Below, in pieces: positions 16,873 to 25,748 of a DNA stretch of 29,707 nt. Each line of letters starts with the position of its first letter. The stretch's first letter is position 1. The translations under genes and the position numbers were made by a program. This stretch comes from Planctomycetaceae bacterium UBA4732 (GTDB lineage Bacteria > Planctomycetota > Planctomycetia > Gemmatales > Gemmataceae). Location: NCBI GenBank assembly GCA_002404095.1, contig DHJA01000112.1, positions 37,221 through 66,927 on the forward strand, in the 5' to 3' direction. The notes beneath the pieces were generated by a model, which saw only the letters and a list, made by a program, of their open reading frames with translations, did not search any database and had not been told where the DNA came from.

Positions 16873-17922
16873 GTGACGGATTTGGTCCAACGGGTGCGCG
16901 GCCGTGTGCGGACTCTCGAAGAGTACGGCCGCGGCGTCGTGGCGGCCGTCTCCGGTGGGGCGGATAGCGTCGCGCTCTTGCACGCCTTGATCGCCGCGCG
17001 CGACCCCACTTCTCCTTTTCCCGTGATCCTGGCACATCTGAACCATCAGCTGCGTGATGCGGAGAGCGACGCCGACGAGGGGTTCACGGCCGATCTTTAC
17101 CAGCGTTTGACCTCGGCAGGCGTTCCGGCTCTCACGCTGCGTCTTGGGCGGATCGACGTGGCGGCGCAGGCCCGCGCCGACAGCGCCAACCTCGAAGCGA
17201 CCGCCCGGCGTGTGCGCTATCGCTGGTTGGCGGACGCGGCGCGCGAGGCCGGCGCCCATTGGGTCGCCACCGGCCATACGGCCGATGACCAAGCCGAAAC
17301 GGTGCTGCATCGCCTTTTACGCGGTACGGGATTGCAAGGGCTGCGCGGCATCGCCGTCCGGCGCGAGCTGGAACCCGGCGTCGGCGTCGTGCGGCCGCTG
17401 TTGCAGACGACGCGGAGCGACATTATCGCTTATCTGGCCCAGCTCAATCAACCATTCCGCGAAGACTCCACCAACCGCGATCCCGCCTACACGCGCAATC
17501 GCATCCGCTTGGAACTACTGCCTTACTTGGCCGAGCGCTACAATCCGGCCGTGGCGACGGCCCTGGCGCGCCTAGCGGAGCAGGCGGATGAAGTTTACAG
17601 AGACGAGGAAGCGGCCGCCGTCAGCCTCTTGTCAGCGGCGGAACTGCCGCGTGCGGGGACGACGCTTGTTTTTGATCGGGCGCGCCTGGCCGCCGCCCCC
17701 CGACGGCTCACGCGCGCTGCGCTGCGGTTCACCTGGGCGCGCGAGGGTTGGCCGTTGGACGCGATGAGCTATGACGCCTGGGACCGCTTGGCCGGCTTGG
17801 TGCATGGTGAAACCGCTGGCGGTCTCGATCTGCCCGGTCCCATCCATGCTCGCCTTCGTGGACAGGTGCTACAGATCGGGCCGGTAGCGTCCGGCAGCGA
17901 CGACAATGGCAAGGCAAAATAG
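16873..17922 (+). CDS. tilS: tRNA(Ile)-lysidine synthase
   Basis: The 349-residue protein ligates lysine to C34 of tRNA-Ile(CAU) using ATP, so that the tRNA reads AUA. The N-type ATP pyrophosphatase P-loop SGGADS is at 27-32, followed by HLNHQLRDAESDADE, the conserved THADDQ-like GHTADDQAETVLHRLLRGTGLQGL, and PLL..TRSDI. The DSTNRDPAYTRNRIR segment is also characteristic. The C-terminal region is short, as in many bacterial TilS. The start is GTG 16873, preceded by ggagag (16861-16866). Confidence 0.95.
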   Translation: MTDLVQRVRGRVRTLEEYGRGVVAAVSGGADSVALLHALIAARDPTSPFPVILAHLNHQLRDAESDADEGFTADLYQRLTSAGVPALTLRLGRIDVAAQARADSANLEATARRVRYRWLADAAREAGAHWVATGHTADDQAETVLHRLLRGTGLQGLRGIAVRRELEPGVGVVRPLLQTTRSDIIAYLAQLNQPFREDSTNRDPAYTRNRIRLELLPYLAERYNPAVATALARLAEQADEVYRDEEAAAVSLLSAAELPRAGTTLVFDRARLAAAPRRLTRAALRFTWAREGWPLDAMSYDAWDRLAGLVHGETAGGLDLPGPIHARLRGQVLQIGPVASGSDDNGKAK

Positions 17923-18052
17923 CGGGGTAAATCGCGGCGCCGTCCCCATCGCCATCGGATTTGGCATACGATTGTGGGTGAAGGCCCGGCTTGCGCCAAC
18001 GAATACTCTCATAGAATAAGCGAATCGAATCGCCCCTTAATGGAGAATCATC

Positions 18053-18689
18053 GTGGATGCCCTAAGTAAACCACGAACGTACGCCATCCTCGTCGGCGTG
18101 ATCGCGGTGCTTGCGGTGCTTTACTTCACTCGGCGGTTCGATCTTCGACTGGACGTTCTCGCGGGTCGAAGTTCCGCCCGGCCACTACCTCGTTCGCATT
18201 CACCGTTGGGGCAAAGACCTGTCGCCCGGAACGAGTTATTCCGACAGCGAAATCTTGGCGCCCGATGAAACCTACAAGGGCGTCATAGCCGATGTGCTGC
18301 CGGAAGGCCGGCACTTCCTCAACCCGTTCGTATGGAGCTACGAGGTCCAGCCGATGATCGACGTGCCGGCCGGCAAGGTGCTGGTGCTGACGCGCTTATA
18401 CGGCCAACCGATTCCGCAAGACCGCCTGACGTCCGGCGACTTCCTGGCGCGGGACGACGGACAAGGCGTCGTTGAACGCGGCATCGTCGCCGACGTGCTG
18501 CGGCCCGGCAAGCACCGTATCAACCCCTACGCCTATACCTGGAAGCTGGACGACGCCATCGAGGTGGGCGCGCTGTTTCATAGTGGACCGGGCACGTTCT
18601 GGACGAACCTCGGCGACAAGAACATGACGTTGATGCTGCCGGCCCCGACCGGAACGAGCGCCGACGCCAAAACGACGCCGGAGAAATAA
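18053..18689 (+). pseudogene. SPFH/band-7-like membrane protein, frameshifted near 18120
   Basis: A GTG start at 18053 (ggag at 18042-18045) opens a frame encoding a transmembrane helix (AILVGVIAVLAVLYF). That frame then loses family resemblance. The frame beginning near 18120 continues as SLGGSIFDWTFSRVEVPPGHYLVRIHRWGKDL, which looks like the start of the SPFH domain, and runs to the stop at 18689. Dropping one T from the TTT at 18120-18122 joins them into about 211 residues. Two similar motifs follow: ADVLPEGRHFLNPFVW and ADVLRPGKHRINPYAY. The C-terminal coiled coil of typical SPFH proteins is absent. It may be a real frameshifted gene or a base-call error. No slippery site is evident. The family organises membrane microdomains; the role here is unknown. 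Confidence 0.65.
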
Positions 18690-18700
18690 AACAGAAGCTG

Positions 18701-18769
18701 TCCGTTTAGCCGCGACCCGAAGGGGAGCGCGTGACCCACGCGCTCCCCTTCGGGTCGCGGCTAAACGGA
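18701..18769. repeat. 33-bp perfect hairpin element
   Basis: Perfect arms at 18701-18733 and 18737-18769 surround a 3-nt loop. It starts 12 nt after the SPFH-like stop and ends 27 nt before purH. Half of the same sequence occurs at the window's left edge (1-16). It could terminate the SPFH transcript, but there is no T-tract. I infer a dispersed repeat rather than a classical terminator. Confidence 0.95.
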
Positions 18770-18796
18770 TTTCCGCTTGTTCAATGAGGGAGTTGC

Positions 18797-20374
18797 ATGT
18801 CTGATCGTACCATCCGCCGCGCCTTGCTTAGCGTTAGCGATAAGACTGGTTTGCTTGACCTGGCGCTTGGCCTGGCAGCGCTGAACGTCGAACTGATTTC
18901 CACGGGCGGCACCCGCAAGGCGCTGGCCGACGCCGGGCTTGTGGTTCGCGACGTGGCCGATGTTACCGGCTTCCCTGAAATGCTTGACGGCCGCGTCAAA
19001 ACGCTGCATCCGCGCATCCACGGCGGCATCCTCGCCGTGCGCGACAATCCCGAACACGCCGCCGTTCTTAAGCAGCACGACATCGGAACTATCGACCTAA
19101 TCGTCTGCAATTTGTATCCTTTTGAAGCGACCGTCGCCCGGCCTGGCGCGACGCATGACGAGATCGTCGAGAACATCGACATCGGCGGTCCCACGCTCGT
19201 CCGCGCCGGCGCCAAGAACTATCACGACGTGGCCGTCGTCACCGATCCAGGACAATATGTGGATGTTTTGGAGGAGATGCAGCAACACGACGGCGCCCTT
19301 TCGCTGGAAACGCGCGAACGGCTGACGGCCGCCGCCTTTGCTCGCATCGCGGCTTACGATCAAGCGATCAGTGCGTATTTCGCCGGCCGCGGCCGCGATG
19401 GCTTTTGGCCGGCCGCGCTCGACGTTCATTGGGTCAAACGCCTCGACCTGCGCTACGGCGAGAACCCACACCAGAAAGCGGCTTTCTACATTGATCCCAC
19501 CAGCCGCCGTGCCTCTGTCGCCACCGCCGAGGTGCTGCACGGCAAGGAACTTTCTTTTAACAACATTCTCGATCTGGATAGCGCTTTAAACCTCGTCCGC
19601 GAGTTCAAACAACCTGCCGCCGTGGTGGTCAAGCACAACAACCCGTGCGGCGCGGCCGTGTCGGCGTCGCTGGCAGAGGCGTTCCGCATGGCTAACGAAG
19701 GCGACCCTGTCAGCGCTTACGGCGGCGTCCTGGCCTTCAACCGCGAAGTGGACGAAGCGACGGCTCGCTTGGCGACGGAGCCGAACCGCTTCATTGAGTG
19801 CGTCATCGCCCTCGGCTTCAGCGAGGCGGCGCTTAACCTGTTCACGACGCGGCCGACGTGGAAGAAAAACGTCCGATTGTTGCGCACCGGCCCGCTCGAC
19901 GCCGCGGGTCGCGACGTCATCCTGCGCGACGTGGACGGCGGCGTGTTGGTGCAAACGCCGGACGACCGCGGACCCGACGCCGACTTTCAGGATGCGAAAA
20001 CCGTGACAAAGCGCGCGCCGACAAGCGCCGAACTAGCGGACTTATATTTCGCTTGGGGGGTGTGCAAGCACGTCAAGAGCAACGCCATCGTGTTGGCGAA
20101 GGACGGCATGGTGGTCGGCGTGGGCGCCGGTCAGATGAGCCGGGTGGACTCGGTGCATATGGCGGCGCGCAAGGCGGGCGACCGTGTAAAAGGATCGGTG
20201 CTGGCGTCAGACGCCTTTTTCCCGTTCCGCGACAACGTAGACGAGGCGGCGAAGGCGGGCGTGACGGCGCTGGTGCAGCCGGGCGGCTCGATGCGCGATC
20301 AAGAGTCGATCACGGCTTGCGACGAACACGGCCTGGCGATGGTCTTCACCGGCTACCGGCACTTCCGCCACTGA
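18797..20374 (+). CDS. purH: Bifunctional AICAR formyltransferase / IMP cyclohydrolase
   Basis: The 525-residue protein catalyses the last two steps of de novo IMP synthesis. The N-terminal IMP cyclohydrolase (MGS-like) domain has [25 protein letters not shown] (57-72) and HGGILA. The C-terminal transformylase domain has [15 protein letters not shown] (217-231), KHNNPCG with the catalytic Lys-His pair (279-285), [13 protein letters not shown] and [26 protein letters not shown]. The length is standard. ATG 18797 is preceded by gaggga (18786-18791). It is convergent with the 81-residue ORF, whose stop is 13 nt away. Confidence 0.98.
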   Translation: MSDRTIRRALLSVSDKTGLLDLALGLAALNVELISTGGTRKALADAGLVVRDVADVTGFPEMLDGRVKTLHPRIHGGILAVRDNPEHAAVLKQHDIGTIDLIVCNLYPFEATVARPGATHDEIVENIDIGGPTLVRAGAKNYHDVAVVTDPGQYVDVLEEMQQHDGALSLETRERLTAAAFARIAAYDQAISAYFAGRGRDGFWPAALDVHWVKRLDLRYGENPHQKAAFYIDPTSRRASVATAEVLHGKELSFNNILDLDSALNLVREFKQPAAVVVKHNNPCGAAVSASLAEAFRMANEGDPVSAYGGVLAFNREVDEATARLATEPNRFIECVIALGFSEAALNLFTTRPTWKKNVRLLRTGPLDAAGRDVILRDVDGGVLVQTPDDRGPDADFQDAKTVTKRAPTSAELADLYFAWGVCKHVKSNAIVLAKDGMVVGVGAGQMSRVDSVHMAARKAGDRVKGSVLASDAFFPFRDNVDEAAKAGVTALVQPGGSMRDQESITACDEHGLAMVFTGYRHFRH

Positions 20375-20387
20375 GCAAACACGCTCT

Positions 20388-20633
20388 TCACTTTCCCTGG
20401 GCTTCTCCTATCGCGCCGGCCCCATCGACGAGCCTCTGCCGCGCCTCAGCCAGCACCACGCGCGCGCCGTCCAGGCCGGCCAGTCCATTCTGCATCGCCT
20501 CCAGGTACGCCTTCCGCTCCAGAAACAGCAGCGGATCGTCGCAATTTTTCCACAAAACCACTTCTTTCGCCAAGCCGCGCGTCAGTTGTTCCAGCCGGCG
20601 CACGCGCGCCGTTAAGTCTGCCAGGGTTATCAC
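20388..20633 (-). CDS. Small coiled-coil protein, unknown function
   Basis: This 81-residue ORF has a GTG start. The N-terminal LADLTARVRRLEQLTRGLAKE is strongly heptad-like (Leu and Val at a and d positions), followed by a second helix rich in Ala, Leu and Glu (LERKAYLEAMQNGLAGL). No family is recognised. It lies 92 nt downstream of the tmRNA terminator hairpin on the same strand. It sits between two real genes with little other coding potential in the gap, which is modest evidence that it is expressed. Confidence 0.5.
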   Translation of the reverse strand: MITLADLTARVRRLEQLTRGLAKEVVLWKNCDDPLLFLERKAYLEAMQNGLAGLDGARVVLAEARQRLVDGAGAIGEAQGK

Positions 20634-20724
20634 GAGCGCGCCCCTAATGCCAGGCGCTGGGACTGCTCAAGTGTACGCGCGATCACATAAAAGACAACGG
20701 GGAAATGACCGAAGGGGAAATGAA

Positions 20725-20754
20725 CGAGGGGTTGTGACGGCTCACAACCCCTCG
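20725..20754 (-). terminator. Hairpin downstream of tmRNA
   Basis: A perfect 13-bp stem (20725-20737 and 20742-20754) with a 4-nt loop starts 6 nt beyond the tmRNA 3' end. On the minus strand it is followed by ttcatttccc, a weakly T-rich tail. The position and strand fit a terminator for tmRNA. Confidence 0.7.
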
Positions 20755-20760
20755 AAAGAG

Positions 20761-21174
20761 TGGAGGCGCGGGGAATCGAACCCCGGTCCCGAGGCAGTTA
20801 AGCGTCGGCCTCTACGTGTGTATCTCCTCTACTTTCGACGGGCCGGAACCTTGCGGCCCCGCCCGTCACGTTCACCCTTCGCCTTCCCGGGAGCAGGGCG
20901 AGCGAAGGACTAACCGATTGTGAAGTTTAGCCATCGTCTCCTTCGGTGTGATCGGCCCCGAAAGGCCGGCCTCCGACGACCGCGAGCCTGACTTAGCATC
21001 CGAGCCGGAACCTTTCAGGCGAAGTTCCCGGACACGGGGCAGCCGTTATTAGGCCGCCATGGAGAACTGCGGTTCAGCAGTTATCAAGTGTGATCAGATT
21101 TTTACGTGGCCTTCTGATCAACCACGACACGCCACCTACGCCTCAGCGTACCCGGTCGAAACCAATTCGCCCCC
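20761..21174 (-). ncRNA. ssrA: tmRNA (ssrA)
   Basis: The tmRNA is about 414 nt on the minus strand. The 5' end (GGGGGCG, 21174-21168) pairs with the 3' CGCCTCC (ending at 20762), with discriminator A at 20761; CCA is not encoded. The T-arm reads GGTTCGATTCC. The 5' domain has the characteristic GGTTTCGAC. The tag frame on the minus strand (21078-21046) begins GCT GAA CCG and ends in two stop codons, encoding AEPQFSMAA. A strong hairpin (gacgggc with gcccgtc) and other paired regions are consistent with pseudoknots and the T-domain. It rescues stalled ribosomes by adding the degradation tag. The gene follows dgt, and its promoter is just upstream. Confidence 0.95.
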
Positions 21175-21207
21175 GGTTGAGGCTTGTGAGGGCTTTCTCA
21201 CCGTTTT

Positions 21208-21236
21208 AGTATACCCGACGGAGGCCGGCGCCACAA
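21208..21236 (-). promoter_or_regulatory. Probable sigma70-type promoter for tmRNA
   Basis: On the minus strand there is TTGTGG (21236-21231), a 17-nt spacer and TATACT (21213-21208). The -10 is 33 nt before the mature 5' end, so the transcript would have a short 5' leader that RNase P could remove. It sits immediately after the dgt stop, which supports independent transcription of tmRNA. Confidence 0.6.
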
Positions 21237-21240
21237 CCTC

Positions 21241-22398
21241 TTAAACGATGCTATAAGGATGAAACAGCCGCAGGTACTCGTCCTGGGCATAGCGGTCGGT
21301 CATGCCAGCGACGTAATCGCAGACGACGCGCTCCGGCGGATTGCCGTCGATGCGGCGGGCGTAGCGCGGCGGCAGGAGCTGCGGCGCCCGGCGGAACTCG
21401 TCGAACAGCATCCGCACAATGCGCGCCCCCTTCACTGCCATGCGCTGTACGCGGTAATGGGAATAGACTCGGCGATGTAAAAACTCTTCCAACTCCGCTT
21501 TGAGTCGCCGCACTTCCGGGCTGGGGCCGACCAACGGCTCCGGAAAGCGGCGCACGTCCTCGACCGTGGCGATGCTTTCCTGACGCAGGCGCTGGCGCGT
21601 CTGCTCCAACAGGTCGCCCACCTGCCAGGCGATCAGCATACGCACTACGGTCGGCTGGAAACTTTCGGGGCGCATTTCGCCGTAACGCTGGCGCACCTGC
21701 TCGCACGCGCGGCGCCAGAATTCGACCTCTTGTAAATCTTCCGGCCCGATGAGGCCGACGCTGAGGGCGTCGTCCACGTCATGGGCGTCGTAGGCCAGGC
21801 TATCGGCGGCGTCGGCGGCCTGCGCCTCCAGCAACGGCCGGCCTACCGTCGTGTACTCGGCGGCTTCGGGGACGTCGCGGCGTTTGCTGTGCAGCGCCAT
21901 CGCCTCGCGCACTTCAAGAGACAAGTTAAGTCCCGGAAAATCGGGATAGCGATACTCCAAATGTTCGACAATGCACAGGGCGTGGAGGTTATGCTCAAAG
22001 CCGCCGAGTCCGGCCATGCACTCGTCGAGCGCCTCTTCGCCGGCGTGGCCGAAGGGCGGGTGACCGAGGTCGTGCGACAGGGCGACGGCTTCCGTTAGGT
22101 CTTCGTTGAGGCCGAGCCGGCGCGCGACGGTGCGGCTTATCTGGGCCACTTCGAGGGTGTGGGTCAGGCGCGTGCGGTGGTGGTCGTTGGTCTGGGCAGG
22201 GAACACCTGCGTCTTGTGCATGAGCCGGCGAAATGCGGTCGAGTGGACGATGCGGTCGCGGTCGCGCTGGTAGATGGTGCGGTAAGGGTGCGGCGGTTCG
22301 GGATGACGACGACCGCGGCTCTGGCTCGTGCGCATGGCATAGGGCGCCAGGGTGCGGTCTTCCCATTCCACCCAATCGAGAGGTTCATAGGGGGCCAT
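21241..22398 (-). CDS. dgt: Deoxyguanosinetriphosphate triphosphohydrolase-like HD protein
   Basis: The 385-residue protein is a member of the HD superfamily that hydrolyses dNTPs to deoxynucleoside and triphosphate. The HD metal site is visible: RTRLTHTLEV with His80, SHDLGHPPFGHAGEEAL with His109-Asp110 and His117, and a later Asp in DSLAYDAHDVDD. Residues 43-70 (YQRDRDRIVHSTAFRRLMHKTQVF) match the family. The length is intermediate, as in the shorter dGTPase-like group. ATG 22398 is preceded by ggaggcac. tmRNA lies downstream on the same strand. Substrate specificity (dGTP versus other dNTPs) is not determined by sequence here. Confidence 0.92.
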   Translation of the reverse strand: MAPYEPLDWVEWEDRTLAPYAMRTSQSRGRRHPEPPHPYRTIYQRDRDRIVHSTAFRRLMHKTQVFPAQTNDHHRTRLTHTLEVAQISRTVARRLGLNEDLTEAVALSHDLGHPPFGHAGEEALDECMAGLGGFEHNLHALCIVEHLEYRYPDFPGLNLSLEVREAMALHSKRRDVPEAAEYTTVGRPLLEAQAADAADSLAYDAHDVDDALSVGLIGPEDLQEVEFWRRACEQVRQRYGEMRPESFQPTVVRMLIAWQVGDLLEQTRQRLRQESIATVEDVRRFPEPLVGPSPEVRRLKAELEEFLHRRVYSHYRVQRMAVKGARIVRMLFDEFRRAPQLLPPRYARRIDGNPPERVVCDYVAGMTDRYAQDEYLRLFHPYSIV

Positions 22399-22474
22399 TG
22401 CTTTGTGCCTCCCTGACTGGTACTTCGAGCCTAGACTTTAACAAAAGGTCAAACGAGCGGCGGCGTCTCGCGGC

Positions 22475-24577
22475 TCACTTGTTGGCGGCTCCTGCAAAGG
22501 ACGAAACGTCCCACAACCGGACGGCGCCCCTGCCGTCCCCCGCGGCCAACGTCTTGCCGTCGGGACTAAACGCAAGGGAGTAGACGCTCCACGGCTGCTC
22601 TTTCATGGCGCCGATCTCTTTTCCGGTGGATACTTCCCACAGCTTCACCATAACGGTGTCGCGCGTCGGCCTCGGGCCAAGGGCGCAGTTGGCCGCGGCT
22701 AAAAGTAGGCCGTCGGGGCTGAACGCCAGGGTTGAGAACTCCCAGCCGGTTGCCTCAATGGTCCGTATATTCTTGCCGGTCGCCGCGTCCCACAGCTGCA
22801 ACGTCTTAACGCCGGCGGAGGCCAGGGTTCGGCCGTCGGGACTGAACGCCACGGATTGTACGCGCTCGGTAGGAACTTCAAGGGTGGAGACCACCTTGCC
22901 AGTCGCCACGTCCCAAAGGCGAATATTCTTATCATGGCTTCCCGAGGCTAACGTCTTGCCGTCCGGGCTATACGCCAGGCAGCGGGTAGAAGTTTGGCCC
23001 CGCAATGTAGCGCGGACCTTTTTTGTAGCAACGTCCCACAGAATGATTTCTTCCGGCTGCACGACCGGCGAGTCGTTTTGGTAAACGACGCCGCTGCTGC
23101 CGGACGCCAAGGTCCGGCCGTCGGGACTGAACGCCACCGCGGTTACCCCGGTGGTATGGCCCGTCAACTCGTCGGTCTCTTTGCCCGTGACAGGATCCCA
23201 CAACCGTACGACGGCGCCCTGACTGCTGGCCAATAGGCGGCCGTCGGGACTGAACGCGACGCAATATACCGGTGCGTCCTTCACGCTCCTAAGTACATTT
23301 GCTCCCCTGCCCGTGGCCGCGTCCCACAGCCAAACCGTATGGTCGTTGCTCGCTGAGGCCAAAGTCTTTCCGTCCGGGCTGAATGCCAGACCTAAAACTT
23401 GAGCGAAATGGCCGCCTAGGTAAGCCTTGACGCGGCCGGCCTTCCAGTCCCACAATTTCACGCCGGTGGTAGACCCCGGTAATCCGCCGGACGTCGCCAG
23501 GGTGGCGCCGTCCGGAGTAAACGCCAGTACGGGAACGGGTCCCCAGCCGTTCTCAAGTGTGGAGACGCGGCGGCCTGTCGTCGCGTCCCACACGCGGATG
23601 CACTTCGTGAACTCCTTGCGGTCGGCGTGCCATAATGTTTCTGAAGTTGCCAGAAACTTGCCGTCGGGGCTGAACGCTAATTTCTCGATTTCGCCCAGGC
23701 CGTCTTCAAGAACGGCGATTTCCTCCCGCGTTACCGCGTCCCAAATGCGGATTTCCCCGTCGATGATTTTGCCGCGGCCTTCTACAGTCCTCGGCCGGGA
23801 GGAAGCGAGTACTCGGCCATTCTCGCTGACCGCCACAAAGGACTGCCTCTGCTCGGATTGAAAGACGTCGGCCTTCCCATCCGCGACCAAGTCCCAGAAT
23901 GTCGCCGAGCCGCACACTGTCGCCAAGGTTTGGCCGTCGGGCATGTAAGCGATGGCCGTACCGTTCGTGGTCATGTAAGGTCCGCGCTGGCGGGCCGTAT
24001 TCCGTCCCGATTTTACATCCCACAGGGAGACCTCTCCGACCGGTTTGTTCGCTTCCCAGCCGCCGCCCGCGACGGCAAGGGTCTTGCCGTCCGAGCTAAA
24101 CACAAGGGCGCCAAGACCTAATGACTTGTCCTTCAGAACGCCGATTTCCTTGGCCCCGCCGACCCTCCACAGCTTGACCTCCCAGCCGACGATTGAGGAA
24201 CCTCTGTCCTCTTGCCGGAAGACGTTGTAGCCCGCCGCAAGCGTCTTGCCGTCCGGGCTGAAGGCCAGGCAGCGGATAATTCCTGCATGTCCCTCCAGCG
24301 TGGCGATGCGCGTGCCGGCGGCCGCGTCCCAGAGCTTAACGGAATTGTCCACCTCACCGGACGGGAGGAGGGTAGTCTCGCCGGCCGTGGCAAGCGTTTT
24401 GCCGTCGGGACTGAACGCGGCGGCGAAGACGCCTATGGTATGATCGCCGCCCAGCGTGGCGCGGAGGGATGGGGCGGCCGGCGGTCCTCCGCAAGCCGTG
24501 GCCGACAACAACGCGACCATGACCGGAAAGGCGAGAATCGCCCCGGTCGCCCGACGATTCTGTTGGCTCGGCTTCAT
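22475..24577 (-). CDS. WD40-repeat protein with 14 repeats, probable lipoprotein
   Basis: The 700-residue protein has an N-terminal signal (ILAFPVMVALLSATAC, Cys29) that suggests a lipoprotein, although the lipobox is not perfect. At least 14 WD40-type units follow, most with AFSPDGKTLA and VRLWD, KLWD or IRLWD endings. Fourteen units would make two seven-bladed propellers. Such proteins are abundant in Gemmata-type planctomycetes and probably act as scaffolds; the partner is unknown. It may be the last gene of the NRDE-P450 cluster, with its start 12 nt from the neighbouring stop. Confidence 0.85.
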   Translation of the reverse strand: MKPSQQNRRATGAILAFPVMVALLSATACGGPPAAPSLRATLGGDHTIGVFAAAFSPDGKTLATAGETTLLPSGEVDNSVKLWDAAAGTRIATLEGHAGIIRCLAFSPDGKTLAAGYNVFRQEDRGSSIVGWEVKLWRVGGAKEIGVLKDKSLGLGALVFSSDGKTLAVAGGGWEANKPVGEVSLWDVKSGRNTARQRGPYMTTNGTAIAYMPDGQTLATVCGSATFWDLVADGKADVFQSEQRQSFVAVSENGRVLASSRPRTVEGRGKIIDGEIRIWDAVTREEIAVLEDGLGEIEKLAFSPDGKFLATSETLWHADRKEFTKCIRVWDATTGRRVSTLENGWGPVPVLAFTPDGATLATSGGLPGSTTGVKLWDWKAGRVKAYLGGHFAQVLGLAFSPDGKTLASASNDHTVWLWDAATGRGANVLRSVKDAPVYCVAFSPDGRLLASSQGAVVRLWDPVTGKETDELTGHTTGVTAVAFSPDGRTLASGSSGVVYQNDSPVVQPEEIILWDVATKKVRATLRGQTSTRCLAYSPDGKTLASGSHDKNIRLWDVATGKVVSTLEVPTERVQSVAFSPDGRTLASAGVKTLQLWDAATGKNIRTIEATGWEFSTLAFSPDGLLLAAANCALGPRPTRDTVMVKLWEVSTGKEIGAMKEQPWSVYSLAFSPDGKTLAAGDGRGAVRLWDVSSFAGAANK

Positions 24578-24589
24578 CGTCCACCCCGT

Positions 24590-25069
24590 TTAGATTCTAT
24601 TGGTTCTGTAAATTTCCTTGGCTCCTGGCGACCCCGCTTCCGCCACGACGCCGCCCTCTACGCAGCGCACCGACTGCACCGCGAACGTCAGACTCACCGG
24701 CAACTTTTGTTCGCGCACGAACTCCTGCACGTCCACAACCACGGCCTCATCCAATACCTGAATGAACGGCTCCTTGATCGCGTCCTTGAGGGCGCCCAGC
24801 ACCAGCGGACGTAGCATCGTGGCCGGGAAGCCGGCCGCCGTGAGGTGGGTCAGATGGACCGTTACTTTGCCGGCCGCCACGTCCGGCTTCCAAACCGACT
24901 CGAACGACATATTCATCATCATCGTCGGAAACTCACCGGCCACGCGCACGCCGTCCGGCGTGACGCGCACGGTTATGTTCTTGACCGGCGCCTCCGGCGG
25001 TTGGTTTTGATGAGCCAATTCCTGCAATTCCTGCTCGGAAATAAACACTTTGAGCGCTTGAATATCCAT
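24590..25069 (-). CDS. Unknown 159-residue protein, possible lipid-binding-like fold
   Basis: The sequence alternates short hydrophobic strands (NITVRVTPDGVRVAGEF, KVTVHLTHL) with a helical segment (MLRPLVLGALKDAIKEPFIQVL) and a final strand (VSLTFAVQSVRCVEG). The pattern of a repeated 'gvrvag' hairpin and a long helix faintly recalls DUF2993/LmeA-type lipid-binding proteins, but I cannot claim membership. It has no signal peptide or transmembrane segment. It lies 10 nt downstream of the jelly-roll gene and 12 nt upstream of the WD40 gene on the same strand. Confidence 0.6.
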   Translation of the reverse strand: MDIQALKVFISEQELQELAHQNQPPEAPVKNITVRVTPDGVRVAGEFPTMMMNMSFESVWKPDVAAGKVTVHLTHLTAAGFPATMLRPLVLGALKDAIKEPFIQVLDEAVVVDVQEFVREQKLPVSLTFAVQSVRCVEGGVVAEAGSPGAKEIYRTNRI

Positions 25070-25079
25070 ACCGTGCCTT

Positions 25080-25748
25080 TCATCCGGTCGCCGCGATTTC
25101 CCGCTCCGTTGTGTACCAGACCACCGCCCCGTTCACCAGATCGACCTGGGCCAAAGGAAGCCGCTCGCGCGCCGGGCACGGCTTCTCGGCGATGATATGA
25201 AACGGCGCCCCATCCGGCGCGGCCGCCACGGCGGCGTAAGCGACCGTGGCGTTTTCGAGGAGGACATAGAGGTCCAACGGCCGCTCGGCCTCGCCCACGA
25301 CTACGCCGGCGCAATGCAGGGCGGTACCGTCCAGCCACAAGCGCACGTCGCGGAGATAGGCGGCGCAGCGCACTTCCAGCGCTGTTTCACCCCATAGACC
25401 GCCGCGCTCTGCCGTCCCCTCTACGTCCACGATTAGCTCGTTACGCGATCCTAATAGCCGTGTGATCTCGAACTCGAACGGGCCGTCGCCGCCGCAGCTC
25501 CCCAGCGCGGCGCCATTAAGCAGTACTTCCGCGCGGTCGCCTATGCCGGCCAGAGTGAGCCAAACGCGCTCGTAAGCGTCGATCTGACCTGGATAGCCGA
25601 ATCGGCGGCGAAAGCGCACGCGCCCGCTGAAGTCCATGAGGCCGCCGTCCATCCAGCGGCACGGCAGCGTCATGCGCAACGGCGGTCGTCCCGACGGCTC
25701 GCATTCCCACGGGCCGCGCAAACGGATGCGGTGAGGATAGCAGATCAC
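25080..25748 (-). CDS. Galactose-binding-like jelly-roll protein, possibly GH2-like N-domain only
   Basis: I choose the GTG at 25748 because it overlaps the P450 stop as GTGA. A TTG at 25763 would add five residues. The 222-residue protein contains GHF2-like sugar-binding elements: FSGRVRFRRRFGYPG, YERVWLTLAGIGDRAEVLLNGAALG, then FEFEITRLLGSRNELIVDVEG. These match the first domain of beta-galactosidase/beta-glucuronidase proteins, but there is no TIM barrel, so it is probably non-enzymatic. There is no signal peptide. The cytoplasmic location and the P450 operon context make a polysaccharide role uncertain. Confidence 0.7.
   Translation of the reverse strand: MICYPHRIRLRGPWECEPSGRPPLRMTLPCRWMDGGLMDFSGRVRFRRRFGYPGQIDAYERVWLTLAGIGDRAEVLLNGAALGSCGGDGPFEFEITRLLGSRNELIVDVEGTAERGGLWGETALEVRCAAYLRDVRLWLDGTALHCAGVVVGEAERPLDLYVLLENATVAYAAVAAAPDGAPFHIIAEKPCPARERLPLAQVDLVNGAVVWYTTEREIAATG

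Noticed and set aside
16735..17310. A minus-strand ORF with a collagen-like run of Ile-Gly-Pro units.
   Set aside because: The Gly-Pro-Ile pattern is only the translation of the 9-bp units in the palindrome at 16794-16841, and the rest is antisense to tilS.
18111..18689. Programmed frameshifting in the SPFH-like gene.
   Set aside because: I see no slippery heptamer, stop-codon-assisted CTTTGA-type site or stimulatory hairpin near 18120. A simple indel explains it.
20725..20754. The hairpin as a dispersed repeat like the others.
   Set aside because: It is shorter, matches no other repeat in the window and is placed as expected for a tmRNA terminator.
19858..20913. A 351-residue plus-strand ORF.
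   Set aside because: It is an out-of-frame, Arg- and Gly-rich shadow of purH that continues through the antisense of the 81-residue ORF and tmRNA.
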